A stretch of DNA of 42,767 nucleotides from Devosia sp. Its GTDB lineage: Bacteria > Pseudomonadota > Alphaproteobacteria > Rhizobiales > Devosiaceae. Below the pieces are notes generated by a model. It was not told the DNA's origin, did not search any database, and worked only from the letters and a program-made list of their open reading frames with translations. A program made the translations under genes and the position numbers. Shown piece after piece: positions 33,128 through 42,767 of this stretch; positions within the stretch are counted from its first letter, which is position 1; every line of letters starts with the position of its first letter. Location: contig NZ_JAQGJV010000005.1 in the NCBI RefSeq assembly GCF_028290435.1, forward strand, positions 1-42,767. Direction: 5' to 3'.

Positions 33128-33991
33128 TCAAAACCCCATATTGGCCGGCAGCGGCGGCGCGTCGTATTTCAGCACGATGATGACGCGCTCGTTGGACGGC
33201 AGATAGGGATCGTTGGCAAAGAACGGATCGCTATCCGCTCGGCCCGAGACATCGGAGATGCGCTGGTCAGGCACGCCGAATTCACCCAGAATCTGGCGCA
33301 CCATATTGGCGCGATCGAAGGACAATTCCCAGGGCCCGTAATTGGGATTGGGATAGCTGACCCCGGCCGCGGTATGGCCCGAAATGGCGATCTGGTTGGG
33401 CATTTTGGCCAAGGCCGGCGCCATGGCGGCGAGCGCCTTGCGGGTCAACTCGTTGGGATATTTCGATCCCGGGGAGAACATGGCACGACCGGTCTGGTCG
33501 GCGATGATGATGTTGATGCCGTCCGCTGTTTCCTCGACGATCAGGTTGTCGGCCAGCGCCGTGATATCGGGCTGGTCCTGCCAGGCCTGCTTCAGGCTTG
33601 CTGCGGCGAGCGAGAAATTGGCGGCGCGCTGGACGTCATTGGGCTCCTTGATCGCTGTGTCGGTCTGCTCGCCCCGGGCATTGATGTTGTCCGCCTCGAC
33701 GGTGGAGAACTCGGTCGTGGCGTCGGTGCGTTCCTGCGTCACCGATTTCATGAAATTGCGGTCGGGCTGGCCGTTGCGTTCGATCACGCCGGCCAGCAGG
33801 CTGTCGGGCGTGATGCCGAAGGCATGCTGCAGTGAGCCGGTGGCCTGGGTCAGCTTCTCCTGCTCCTGGGTGGAAAAGCTCAGCAGCATGACGAAGAACG
33901 CCATCAGCAGGGCCATCAGGTCGGCGAAGGAAACGATCCAGGTGCCGCCATGCGCGCCACCGGCGCCGTGTCTTTTCTTGAGCGCGGCCAT
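33128..33991 (-). CDS. motB: flagellar stator protein MotB (PomB-like)
   Basis: A 287-residue stator subunit that anchors the motor to peptidoglycan. After a short basic N-terminus, the single membrane helix reads WIVSFADLMALLMAFFVMLL, with the ion-carrying Asp24. It resembles the sodium-type PomB helix more than E. coli MotB. The plug and linker span about residues 45-150, and the C-terminal OmpA-like domain spans about 160-275 (ISGHTAAGVSYPNPNYGPWE, LSFDRANMVRQILGEFGV). It lies three bases after motA. No other flagellar gene is in view. Confidence 0.93.
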   Translation of the reverse strand: MAALKKRHGAGGAHGGTWIVSFADLMALLMAFFVMLLSFSTQEQEKLTQATGSLQHAFGITPDSLLAGVIERNGQPDRNFMKSVTQERTDATTEFSTVEADNINARGEQTDTAIKEPNDVQRAANFSLAAASLKQAWQDQPDITALADNLIVEETADGINIIIADQTGRAMFSPGSKYPNELTRKALAAMAPALAKMPNQIAISGHTAAGVSYPNPNYGPWELSFDRANMVRQILGEFGVPDQRISDVSGRADSDPFFANDPYLPSNERVIIVLKYDAPPLPANMGF

Positions 33992-33994
33992 CGA

Positions 33995-34759
33995 TCAAGC
34001 CGCCTGAAGCATGGGACGGCTGTGCAGCGGCAGGTAACTCGCCAGTTCGTCCCGGATGGCCAGGGGATTTTTGCCATCGCGGATCATCACCAGTGCCTCG
34101 ATGATGAGGCTCCGATTGGTGCCCTCCTCAGTGGCGCGATTGGCCAGTTTGTCGGCAATCGGCAGCATGATGACGTTGGCGACGACGGCGCCATAAAGCG
34201 TGGTCAGCAGGGCGATGGCCATGCCGGGACCGATCTTTTTGGGATCGTCCATGTGGCCGAACATCGAGACCAGGCCGATCAGCGTGCCGACCATGCCCAT
34301 GCCGGGCGCGGCTTCGCCAAGGGCGCGGAAAATCCGGCTGCCGTCTTCGAGGCGCTCGTAATCGAGGTCGCGTTCGCGCTCCAGCGAGTAGCGCATCGCC
34401 TCCCCCGTATATCCATCGGCGATCATGCGCACGCCGCGCTGGAAGAATGGGTCGTCCAGCTGGACGGTTTCGAGCGCGATCGGGCCCTTCTTGCGCATGC
34501 GGTCGGCGATTTCGGCGATCTGGTCGATCAGGGTGGTGGGCGTGACGTGCTTGAAGTAGATGGCGCTCTTGAAAGTGGCCATCGCGGCGATGAAGCCGCC
34601 CAGCGTGTAGCGGCCCATGACGGCCATGGTGGCGCCGCCAACCACAACCACGACGGCCAGCAGACTGAAAAAGCTCGCAGGGTTGGATCCCTCGAGCAAG
34701 ATGGCGATGAACAGCAGGCAGATGCCGCCGAACAAGCCGATCAGGGTTGCGATATCCAT
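33995..34759 (-). CDS. motA: flagellar stator protein MotA (PomA-like)
   Basis: A 254-residue, four-helix membrane protein that forms the ring of the stator and drives rotor turning. The N-terminal helices read IGLFGGICLLFIAILLEGSN and FFSLLAVVVVVGGATMAVMG. The long cytosolic loop has ERERDLDYERLEDGSRIFRA. The last two helices contain the conserved PGMGMVGTLIGLVSMFGHMD and MAIALLTTLYGAVVANVIML, with the two prolines of the family (in APGMG and ANVIMLP). Its length and loop match the PomA subgroup. It is first in the motA-motB pair. Confidence 0.95.
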   Translation of the reverse strand: MDIATLIGLFGGICLLFIAILLEGSNPASFFSLLAVVVVVGGATMAVMGRYTLGGFIAAMATFKSAIYFKHVTPTTLIDQIAEIADRMRKKGPIALETVQLDDPFFQRGVRMIADGYTGEAMRYSLERERDLDYERLEDGSRIFRALGEAAPGMGMVGTLIGLVSMFGHMDDPKKIGPGMAIALLTTLYGAVVANVIMLPIADKLANRATEEGTNRSLIIEALVMIRDGKNPLAIRDELASYLPLHSRPMLQAA

Positions 34760-34986
34760 TTGATGTGTAGGCCCCGTAGACGCCCCGTTCTGGGACGCTT
34801 GAATGTGGCCACACTATTGGCGCGCAACAAATAATTGGCGCTTAAGCGGTGCAGTTAACGCTCCATGAGTCGCCAAATGCGGCATTGCAAGGCTTCGTTA
34901 ACTATAAGCTGTAAGGATTAGCGGGCGTCGGCTGCCGTTTGGGCAGGCTCGCCGCTATCAGCACTGTCCTGACGGGAGCCAAGTCT

Positions 34987-36285
34987 TTGCCCTTGCGGTC
35001 GTTCCGGCATATCGGGCAAATCGGCGCGGCCTCGGCATTGTGCGCGCTCGCCATGGCGGGCTCGGCCCTGGCACAGACACAGCTTGGCAATGGCGACGGC
35101 TCCGATGCCGACAATCAACGGCTGCTGCCCGGCGTTTACCCTGCGGCGCCCGTTGATGCGCTGCCGCTGGATTTTCCGGGCTTGCGGGAGCCTTACGATC
35201 CATTTTTCAACATCGATTGGTCGATGGCGCTGCGCGGCAGCTACACGAAAACCAATGATGGTGAACAGTTTGATGTCGTGCTCGCACCCAGCGTCAGCTT
35301 CGAGCACGCCGGCTCCCGCTCGCAGATCAAGTTCAATGCTGGCGCCGAAGTCGACCAGCCGGTCGACGGGCAAATCGACGTCAGCGCCTTGCGGCTCGAT
35401 CTCAGCACCAACTACGCGCTGGACAGCGTGACGACGCTCGACGCCAACGCGGATCTGTCGATCAGCCGGGACCGGCCCGATACGCCAGGGCTGGCCAATG
35501 GCATCACCCAGGCGCCCCAGACCGTTGTGGGCAGTGTCGATGGCGGTGTGACGCGCCAATTCGGCCGCTTCAATGTCGGGGTGACGGGCGAGGTGACCCG
35601 CTCGCTCTATGGCAATACGACCTACGCCGATGGCTCGGTGGTCGATAATAGCGAGCAGGATTTGTGGACGGCGGGTGGCGGGCTGCGGCTGGGCTTCCAG
35701 GCGACGCCGATCTTCGAGATTTTCACCGAAGCCAATCTCGGCCGGGAAATGTTCGACAGGCCCTCATCGGTGCTGCTGATCAAGCCGGATGCGACCAATA
35801 CGTCGATCAAGGCTGGCGTGTCGGGCAAATGGAACGAAGTGCTGAGCGCCGAAGCTTCGGTCGGGCTGGGCCTCCGCCGGTTCGATGAAGCGAGCCTGGG
35901 CGAGGTCAAGTCGAACCTCTATGACGCGCGGCTGGTGTTCAGCCCCGATCCCACCTGGCGCTTTACTGCAGGTCTGACCACCACCGTGGCGCCTCCCGGC
36001 CCGGACAATGGCGGGCTGACTAAGGTCGAATACGCCGCCAATGCGGACGTCAATTACACGGTCAATTCCTGGCTGGTGCTGCGGGCGCTGGCCGACTGGA
36101 ATACCAGCACGTTCGATGGCAGCAGCGACACCGAAACAGGCTACGGCTACGGCGTCGGCGCCGACTACAGCGTCAACGCCCACACCGCGCTTACCGCCGA
36201 CTACGGCTATGAGCACGCCGATAAGACCAATGACAGCCCCGAGGACAGCCATCGGGTGACGGTCGGGGTTACGGTCAAGCGCTAA
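34987..36285 (+). CDS. outer-membrane beta-barrel protein, BBP2-like
   Basis: A 432-residue exported protein with a signal peptide (about 1-30, ending GSALAQ), then a short Asp/Pro-rich N-terminal segment and about 350 residues of alternating amphipathic beta strands (for example SMALRGSYTKTNDGEQFDVV, TALTADYGYEHADKT). It ends in a strand finishing VTVGVTVKR. This matches the alphaproteobacterial putative beta-barrel porin 2 family; pore or adhesin function is unknown. TTG 34987 is chosen over TTG 34939 because GGGAG (34974-34978) is well spaced and gives a compact signal peptide. Confidence 0.85.
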   Translation: MPLRSFRHIGQIGAASALCALAMAGSALAQTQLGNGDGSDADNQRLLPGVYPAAPVDALPLDFPGLREPYDPFFNIDWSMALRGSYTKTNDGEQFDVVLAPSVSFEHAGSRSQIKFNAGAEVDQPVDGQIDVSALRLDLSTNYALDSVTTLDANADLSISRDRPDTPGLANGITQAPQTVVGSVDGGVTRQFGRFNVGVTGEVTRSLYGNTTYADGSVVDNSEQDLWTAGGGLRLGFQATPIFEIFTEANLGREMFDRPSSVLLIKPDATNTSIKAGVSGKWNEVLSAEASVGLGLRRFDEASLGEVKSNLYDARLVFSPDPTWRFTAGLTTTVAPPGPDNGGLTKVEYAANADVNYTVNSWLVLRALADWNTSTFDGSSDTETGYGYGVGADYSVNAHTALTADYGYEHADKTNDSPEDSHRVTVGVTVKR

Positions 36286-36288
36286 GCG

Positions 36289-37173
36289 CTAGAAATGCTC
36301 GCCGAGGTCGAGCTTGCGCAACTCGGCGACAAAGCCCTCGCGGATGTCGTCGCGGTCCAGCGCGTAGACCACATTGGCTGTCAGGAAGCCGATCTTGGAG
36401 CCGCAGTCGAACGACTGGCCCTGGTACTTCACGCCGGTGAAAGCCTGCGACTTCATCAGCGTCTGCATCGCATCGGTAAGCTGGATTTCCCCCCCCGCGC
36501 CCTTGGGCTGGTCGGCAAGCAGCGTGAAGATTTCCGGCTGCAGGATATAGCGACCCGAAATGATCAGGTTGGAGGGGGCTTCCTCTTGCTTGGGCTTTTC
36601 TACCATCTGGGTGATGGCGAAATTGCTGTCGGGGCCGTCGCCACGCGCGATGATGCCGTAGGAGGAAACTTCGGCCGGGGGGACTTCCTCGACGGCGATC
36701 ACGTTGCCGCCGGTTTCCTCATAGGTGTCCATCATTTGCTTGAGCACGCCCGGATTGCCTTTGAACAGCATGTCGGGCAGCAGCAGCGCGAACGGCTCGC
36801 TGCCCACGATGTGACGCGCGCACCACACGGCGTGGCCCAGCCCCAGCGGCTCTTGCTGGCGAGTGAAGCTGGTGCGGCCCGCCGAGGGCAGGTCCTTGCG
36901 CAACTCATCGAGCGCCTTGGTCTTGCCGCGCATTTCCAGCGTGGTTTCGAGTTCGAACTGGCGGTCGAAGTGGTCCTCGATGACGCCCTTGTTGCGGCCG
37001 GTGACGAAGACGAAGTGCTCGATGCCGGCTTCGCGCGCCTCATCGACCGCGTACTGGATCAGCGGCCGGTCGACGACGGTCAGCATCTCCTTGGGCAGGG
37101 CCTTGGTGGCCGGCAGGAACCGCGTTCCCAACCCCGCAACGGGAAATACTGCTGTCCTGACGCGCTTGCCCAC
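36289..37173 (-). CDS. galU: UTP-glucose-1-phosphate uridylyltransferase
   Basis: Makes UDP-glucose from UTP and glucose 1-phosphate for cell-surface polysaccharides. The 294-residue protein has the nucleotide-binding [20 protein letters not shown] at the N-terminus, [10 protein letters not shown] with a conserved Asp, [20 protein letters not shown], and [16 protein letters not shown]. The start is GTG at 37173, five bases from GGGGTGA. It is divergent from galE, which uses its product. Only three bases separate its stop from that of the barrel gene. Confidence 0.97.
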   Translation of the reverse strand: MGKRVRTAVFPVAGLGTRFLPATKALPKEMLTVVDRPLIQYAVDEAREAGIEHFVFVTGRNKGVIEDHFDRQFELETTLEMRGKTKALDELRKDLPSAGRTSFTRQQEPLGLGHAVWCARHIVGSEPFALLLPDMLFKGNPGVLKQMMDTYEETGGNVIAVEEVPPAEVSSYGIIARGDGPDSNFAITQMVEKPKQEEAPSNLIISGRYILQPEIFTLLADQPKGAGGEIQLTDAMQTLMKSQAFTGVKYQGQSFDCGSKIGFLTANVVYALDRDDIREGFVAELRKLDLGEHF

Positions 37174-37269
37174 TGTTCACCCCAATCTGGATTTTCGCCG
37201 TAAAGCTATCTCAACATCTGGCACATAACATCACGGCAAAATAGCGTCTTAGCGGTTGGAGTTAACAGC

Positions 37270-38256
37270 ATGGCAGTCCTGGTCACCGGCGGCGCCGGAT
37301 ATATTGGCAGCCATATGGTGCTGAACCTCACCGATGCCGGCGAGACCGTCGTGGTGCTCGATAACCTGGTCACCGGTTTCGATTGGGCCATCGATGGGCG
37401 CGCCACGTTCGTGCAGGGCTCCGCCGGCGACATGGAATTGGTAGGGGCGCTGGTCAAAGAGCACGGTATCACCGAGATTATCCATTTCGCCGGCTCCATC
37501 GTGGTGCCGGAATCGGTAGTCGATCCGCTCAAATATTATGGCAATAACACCGCTATTTCGCGCAACCTGCTGGAGGCTGCGGTCAAGGCGGGGGTCAAGC
37601 ACTTCATCTTCTCGTCCACCGCCGCGGTTTACGGCATGACCGGCCTGGCCCCCGTGGTGGAGGAAACCCCGCTCAACCCGATGTCGCCCTATGGCCGCTC
37701 CAAATTGATGACCGAATGGATGCTGGCCGACGTGGCGGCGGCGCACCCGATCACCTATGGGGTGCTGCGCTATTTCAACGTGGCGGGCGCCGATCCCGGC
37801 AAGCGTTCTGGCCAGTCGACGCCGTTTGCCACCCATCTGATCAAGGTGGCGGCGCAGACGGCGCTCGGTCAGCGCGCCAAGATGGACATTTTTGGCACCG
37901 ACTACGAAACGCCGGACGGCACCTGCGTGCGCGACTATATCCACGTCACCGACCTGATCGCGGCCCATGCCTTGCTGCTGGGCCATTTGCGCAGCGGCGG
38001 CGAGAGCACGACGTTGAACTGCGCCTACGGGCAGGGCTATTCGGTGCGGCAGGTGGTCGATACCGTCAAGGCGGTGTCGGGCGTCGATTTCCGCGTCGAT
38101 GAAGGCCCGCGCCGTCCGGGCGATCCGGCCTCTATCACCGCCACCGGCGAAAAGGTGCGCTCGATCCTGGGCTGGGTGCCCCAGCATGACGATCTGCAAG
38201 AAATCGTCGAATCCGCCTATGCTTGGGAACAGCACCTGATGGTGCGCAACCGCTAG
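37270..38256 (+). CDS. galE: UDP-glucose 4-epimerase
   Basis: Interconverts UDP-glucose and UDP-galactose with bound NAD. The 328-residue extended short-chain dehydrogenase shows MAVLVTGGAGYIGSHMV for NAD, HFAGSIVVPESVVDPLKYYG, the catalytic serine region IFSSTAAVYG, YGRSKLMTEWML with the Tyr-x3-Lys pair, and YFNVAGADPGKRSGQSTPFA for substrate binding. It is divergent from galU across 96 bases, so a shared regulatory gap is likely. The downstream transglycosylase gene follows after 24 bases. Confidence 0.97.
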   Translation: MAVLVTGGAGYIGSHMVLNLTDAGETVVVLDNLVTGFDWAIDGRATFVQGSAGDMELVGALVKEHGITEIIHFAGSIVVPESVVDPLKYYGNNTAISRNLLEAAVKAGVKHFIFSSTAAVYGMTGLAPVVEETPLNPMSPYGRSKLMTEWMLADVAAAHPITYGVLRYFNVAGADPGKRSGQSTPFATHLIKVAAQTALGQRAKMDIFGTDYETPDGTCVRDYIHVTDLIAAHALLLGHLRSGGESTTLNCAYGQGYSVRQVVDTVKAVSGVDFRVDEGPRRPGDPASITATGEKVRSILGWVPQHDDLQEIVESAYAWEQHLMVRNR

Positions 38257-38280
38257 GCTCGGGATAAAAAGGGGCTGCCC

Positions 38281-39492
38281 GTGATCAAAACCATCGTTGC
38301 GAGCCTGCTGCTGGCGCTCATGATCGTGCCGGCAAACGCCCAGCCAATCGAAAGCTTCGACAGCTTCATTGCCAATTTCGAGGCGAAGGCCCTGGCGGCG
38401 GGGATCACTCGCGAAACCTATCAGGCGGCGATGGTTGGGCTGACCCCGGACGCCGGCACACCGGACCTGGTGAGCGCGCAGCCCGAATTCACCACCCCGA
38501 TGTGGGATTATATCGATCTGCGCGCATCGCCGCGACGCATCACCAACGGCAAGGCGGCGATGGAGCGCAATGCGTCATTGTTCGCCGATATCGGCCAGCG
38601 CTACGGCGTTGAACCGCGCCTGCTGGGGGCCATCTGGGGTATCGAGACCAATTATGGCTCGGTGCTGGGCGATACCAAAATAATCCGGCCGATCGTGCGC
38701 TCGCTAGCGACGCTGGTGCATCAGCGCCGCAGCCGCCTCGAAGGCGACGAAGCCGATTTGATCGCCGCATTGCAACTGGTGCAACGGGGGCCGCTCGACG
38801 CGCAGCATCTGGTCGGCTCCTGGGCCGGGGCGATCGGGCATTTGCAGGTCAATCCATCTAACGTGGTCAAATACGGCACCGACGGGGATGGCGACGGCGT
38901 GGTGGACCTGCAGAATTCGCTGGCCGATGCGCTGGCCACCAGCGCGGTCTATCTGCGCGGATTGGGCTATCAGCCGGGCGTGCCCTGCAGCATCGAGGTC
39001 GCGGTGCCCGATGGTTTCGACTACCTGTTGGCGGATCGGACCCAGATGCGGCCGGTATCGTTCTTTGCCGAGAAGGGCATAGCGCGGGTGCGGGGAGAGG
39101 CCTTCGCCGATCCCAATCTGCCGGTCTTTCTCTATGTGCCAGCGGGCAAGGACGGCCCGAAATTCCTCATGACGCAGAACTACATGGTCCTCAAGGGCTA
39201 TAATCTCTCCGACAGCTACGCCATGGCGGTGTCCCATCTCGCCGACCGGCTCAACGGCGGCGATGCCTTTGCGGACGATTGGCCGCGCGACACGCAATTC
39301 CCCAATATCGCCGAGCGCAAGGCGATCCAGGCGGCATTGGTCAAGCTAGGCTTTCTGAAGGGCGATGTGGATGGCCGGATCGGGCCGATCAGCCAACAGG
39401 CCTATGCGCAGTTCCAGGCCTCGCGCGGCGAGGTGGCCGATGGCTTCATCACCAAGGCGTCCTACGAGGAACTAGCCGCCGCGGCGCGATAA
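38281..39492 (+). CDS. lytic murein transglycosylase (MltB/SLT_2 family) with peptidoglycan-binding domain
   Basis: Cleaves peptidoglycan glycan strands with 1,6-anhydro ring formation in the periplasm. The 403-residue precursor has a signal peptide (about 1-20). The SLT_2 domain spans about 25-320, with catalytic Glu in AIWGIETNYGSVLGD. The usual G-Q-x-Q-F-M-P-S segment reads GHLQVNPSN here, a notable departure, followed by YGTDGDGDGVVDLQ. A C-terminal PG_binding_1 domain spans about 340-400 (IQAALVKLGFLKGDVDGRIG). The start is GTG, with AGGGG upstream. It is probably co-transcribed with galE. Confidence 0.92.
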   Translation: MIKTIVASLLLALMIVPANAQPIESFDSFIANFEAKALAAGITRETYQAAMVGLTPDAGTPDLVSAQPEFTTPMWDYIDLRASPRRITNGKAAMERNASLFADIGQRYGVEPRLLGAIWGIETNYGSVLGDTKIIRPIVRSLATLVHQRRSRLEGDEADLIAALQLVQRGPLDAQHLVGSWAGAIGHLQVNPSNVVKYGTDGDGDGVVDLQNSLADALATSAVYLRGLGYQPGVPCSIEVAVPDGFDYLLADRTQMRPVSFFAEKGIARVRGEAFADPNLPVFLYVPAGKDGPKFLMTQNYMVLKGYNLSDSYAMAVSHLADRLNGGDAFADDWPRDTQFPNIAERKAIQAALVKLGFLKGDVDGRIGPISQQAYAQFQASRGEVADGFITKASYEELAAAAR

Positions 39493-39563
39493 GTTCGGCG
39501 TGACTGAACTGGCCTTGCCGGGCCTGTTTTGCTAGAGAATGGGCGAGTTTACCAAGGGCTGAC

Positions 39564-40724
39564 ATGATCCGCGTCCTCTCCGTCATCGTCCTGTTCTGCT
39601 TCGTCATGGTCGATATTGCGCCGGTGTTTGCGCAGGACCAGGGTACTATCGTGTTGGCGCAGGCGCAGAAGCGGCGGACGCTGTTCGACCTGCTGTTTGG
39701 CGAGGAGCCGGCTCCGCCGCCCCCCGTGCAGCAGCAACAGCAACCGCGGGCAACGCCGCGTGCGCCCACCGCCGCGCTACCGCCGGCCAAGCCGCTCGTC
39801 ACCAAGGCCGAAGGCGCTACGCGGCTGGCGGTATTCGGGGATTCCATGGCGATCGATCTCAGCAAAGCGCTGGAACGCTTCTATGCCGAGGACCCGAACC
39901 TCGTGGTCATCGACCAGGGCGTGGGGGACTCCGGGTTCGTTCGCGAGGATTTCTTCGATTGGGACCGGGCTGTGGGCGAGCAGATCGCCGCCAATAGTTT
40001 CGATCTGGCGATCGTCATGATTGGCGTCAATGACCGGCAGGAAATCAATGCCGACGGGCAGAGCTACAAGTCCCTGACCGATCCGTGGAAGGCGATCTAC
40101 CAGCAGCGGCTGACGGGGTTCCTGAACCAATTGCGTGCGGCCAACAAGCCGGTGATCTGGGTTGGCCTGCCGCCGATGAGCAAGAGCGAATATTCCGCGG
40201 CCCTCGCCCAGATCAGTGCCATCCAGCGGCTGGCAAGCTTCTCGGGCGGCGCCGAATTTGTCGATATCTATGAGCGGTTCCTCGGCGAGGACGGCAAGTT
40301 TTCCGCCTATGGCCCCGATGTGAACGGGCAGAGCGCGCGCATGCGCAAGGATGACGGCATCCACTTTTCCACCGCCGGCTCGGACAAGCTGGCGTTTTAT
40401 CTCAACCAGTCGATCCGCAATTTCTATCGCAGCGGCGGGGTGAGCGTGGCGGTTGCCGATCCATTGCTGGGCACCGATGCGGGCGCGATGGTGCGGCTGC
40501 CGTATCAGGGATTGGGACAGGTGCGGCTACTGGAGGTTGCCGGCGCAGTGATCCCGTTAAGCCGGTCGCCGAACCGGGCCGGCGATCTGTTGACCGCGTC
40601 GGGCCAGCCGGCGCCAGTGCCGGCCTTCACGCTCGAGCAATTGATGACCGCGCCGAAGGGCCGCGTCGATGCGTTTGGCGTCGGTGTCGATCCGGGCGCG
40701 GTGGAGAATGCCGCCGGGCGCTAG
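39564..40724 (+). CDS. exported SGNH-hydrolase (DUF459-like)
   Basis: A 386-residue protein with a signal peptide (about 1-23, ending APVFAQ), a Pro/Gln-rich linker (about 50-80), then a GDSL/SGNH hydrolase domain: [13 protein letters not shown] (block I Ser), DQGVGDSGF (block II Gly), [12 protein letters not shown] (block III Asn) and [18 protein letters not shown] (block V Asp/His). DUF459 proteins are periplasmic and often linked to cell-wall or exopolysaccharide acyl groups; the substrate is unknown. It lies 71 bases after the transglycosylase, which fits an envelope role. Its stop interlocks with that of hpt (CTAG). Confidence 0.9.
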   Translation: MIRVLSVIVLFCFVMVDIAPVFAQDQGTIVLAQAQKRRTLFDLLFGEEPAPPPPVQQQQQPRATPRAPTAALPPAKPLVTKAEGATRLAVFGDSMAIDLSKALERFYAEDPNLVVIDQGVGDSGFVREDFFDWDRAVGEQIAANSFDLAIVMIGVNDRQEINADGQSYKSLTDPWKAIYQQRLTGFLNQLRAANKPVIWVGLPPMSKSEYSAALAQISAIQRLASFSGGAEFVDIYERFLGEDGKFSAYGPDVNGQSARMRKDDGIHFSTAGSDKLAFYLNQSIRNFYRSGGVSVAVADPLLGTDAGAMVRLPYQGLGQVRLLEVAGAVIPLSRSPNRAGDLLTASGQPAPVPAFTLEQLMTAPKGRVDAFGVGVDPGAVENAAGR

Positions 40725-41263
40725 CTTTTGAGGAAGCGCACGGCCCCGATATGGGGCAAGTTGCGATTGCGCTGGCCGTAGTCGATGCCATAGCCGACGA
40801 CGAACTTGTCGGGAATATCGAAGCCCACCCATTTGGCCTGCACGTCGGTTTCCCGCCGGCTGGGCTTGTTGAGCAATGCACACACTTCCATACGGCGCGG
40901 ATGGCGCGTTTCGAGGATTTCCAGCACGTGCTTGAGCGTGTAACCGGTGTCGACGATGTCCTCGACCACCAGCACGTCGCGCCCGCCGATTTCGCCGCGC
41001 AAATCCTTGAGAATACGCACTTCGCGGCTCGATTCCATGGCATTGCCATAGGATGAGGCTTCCATGAAGTCGACCTCGACGGGCAGGTTCAACTCACGCA
41101 CCAGATCGGCGATGAAGATGAACGAGCCGCGCAGCAGGCCGACGACGACGAGCTTGTCGGTATCGGCGTAGAAGGTCGCAATCTCCTTGGCGAGGGCTTC
41201 CACCCGCGCCGCGATGGCTTTGGCGGAGATCAGTTCATCGACGGTGTAGGGCGGCTGGGTCAT
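40721..41263 (-). CDS. hpt: hypoxanthine phosphoribosyltransferase
   Basis: Salvages hypoxanthine (and guanine) to IMP/GMP with PRPP. The 180-residue type I PRTase has [39 protein letters not shown] (flexible loop), [18 protein letters not shown], the PRPP-binding motif with the paired acidic residues, and [17 protein letters not shown] for purine recognition. The start at 41263 fits the family. It is downstream of repeat R3 and convergent with the SGNH gene. Confidence 0.96.
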   Translation of the reverse strand: MTQPPYTVDELISAKAIAARVEALAKEIATFYADTDKLVVVGLLRGSFIFIADLVRELNLPVEVDFMEASSYGNAMESSREVRILKDLRGEIGGRDVLVVEDIVDTGYTLKHVLEILETRHPRRMEVCALLNKPSRRETDVQAKWVGFDIPDKFVVGYGIDYGQRNRNLPHIGAVRFLKS

Positions 41264-41334
41264 GCGGCGATTCCCGGGAAGGCATAACCTCTAGCGTGGC
41301 ATGGGACAAAACGCGATGGGGCGGTGATCACCCT

Positions 41335-41451
41335 TCACCCCCTCCTACCTCCCCCATCAAGGGGGAGGTTTCTCTCCACTCGTGGAATTCGATCCAGTTC
41401 AACCCACCCCCTCCCAACCTCCCCCTTGATGGGGGAGGTTGGGAGGGGGTG
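41335..41451. repeat. palindromic intergenic repeat, copy R3
   Basis: The left arm ACCCCCTCCTACCTCCCCCA with TCAAGGGGGAGG is followed by the core CCACTCGTGGAATTCGATCC then AGTTCAACCCA and a right arm CCTCCCCCTTGATGGGGGAG with GTTGGGAGGGGGTG. It shares its core with R1 and R2. It lies between the hpt start and the gltD stop, upstream of hpt and downstream of gltD. Confidence 0.85.
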
Positions 41452-41485
41452 TTCGGAGCCACGATGTCGAAATTGGGAGAAAAGC

Positions 41486-42767
<1,282 letters not shown>

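Noticed and set aside
34885..34908. TTGCAA and TATAAG as a promoter for the barrel gene
   Set aside because: The spacing is only 12 bases.
15802..41451. Repeats R1-R4 as a CRISPR array or as tRNA/attachment sites
   Set aside because: They are single dispersed hairpin units without regular spacers, and no cas, integrase or tRNA sequence is nearby.

Overview
The window is GC-rich, densely packed bacterial DNA with no mobile elements, tRNA or rRNA genes, or CRISPR arrays. Gene content points to an alphaproteobacterium of the order Hyphomicrobiales, most likely Devosia or a close relative: an HWE/HisKA_2 histidine kinase, a BBP2-type barrel, a Ku/LigD pair, an oxidative L-fucose-type catabolic locus and clustered palindromic intergenic repeats. 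The genus assignment is inference. I count 45 protein-coding loci, including one small candidate, two cut by the window edges (sdaA at the left, gltD at the right) and one broken by a frameshift.

Layout. 1-9.1 kb: L-serine dehydratase, a small esterase, a membrane diguanylate cyclase, two tandem secreted LprI/DUF3298 proteins, then GNAT, TPR, DedA and RidA genes and an orphan basic protein. 9.1-17.5 kb: a sugar-acid locus with an FAH-family hydrolase, L-fucose mutarotase, a GntR/FCD regulator, a UxaA/GarD-family dehydratase, an SMP-30 lactonase and LldD-type L-lactate dehydrogenase. It is interrupted by rnk and a histidine kinase. Three near-identical palindromes (core CTAACATGTTAG) precede the FAH gene, the gntR/uxaA divergent pair and lldD, and define a local regulon. 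Together these genes fit oxidation of L-fucose, or a related sugar, to pyruvate plus L-lactate, with LldD consuming the lactate. 17.7-19.5 kb: a secreted-repeat protein, ECF sigma and anti-sigma operon. 19.6-25.6 kb: a PfkB kinase, nadB and nadA flanking an HNH-fold pseudoenzyme on the other strand, KDPG aldolase and a frameshifted quinone oxidoreductase. 25.7-27.9 kb: HxlR, ModE, modA and modB, with no modC. 27.9-31.4 kb: ku-ligD non-homologous end joining. 31.5-33.0 kb: SPFH and NfeD. 33.1-34.8 kb: motA-motB stator. 35-42.8 kb: outer-membrane barrel, galU/galE, lytic transglycosylase, SGNH hydrolase, hpt and gltD.

Genome architecture. Six of eleven convergent gene pairs overlap by exactly four bases through interlocking stop codons, and three more are 3-5 bases apart. 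The only two convergent pairs with a longer gap each hold a clustered-hairpin repeat element. The best candidates for undescribed biology are the three-operator regulon with an apparently leaderless, autoregulated gntR, the secreted proteins joining two folds that each have lysozyme-binding precedents, the dead HNH protein between the NAD genes, and the multi-hairpin leader of rnk.
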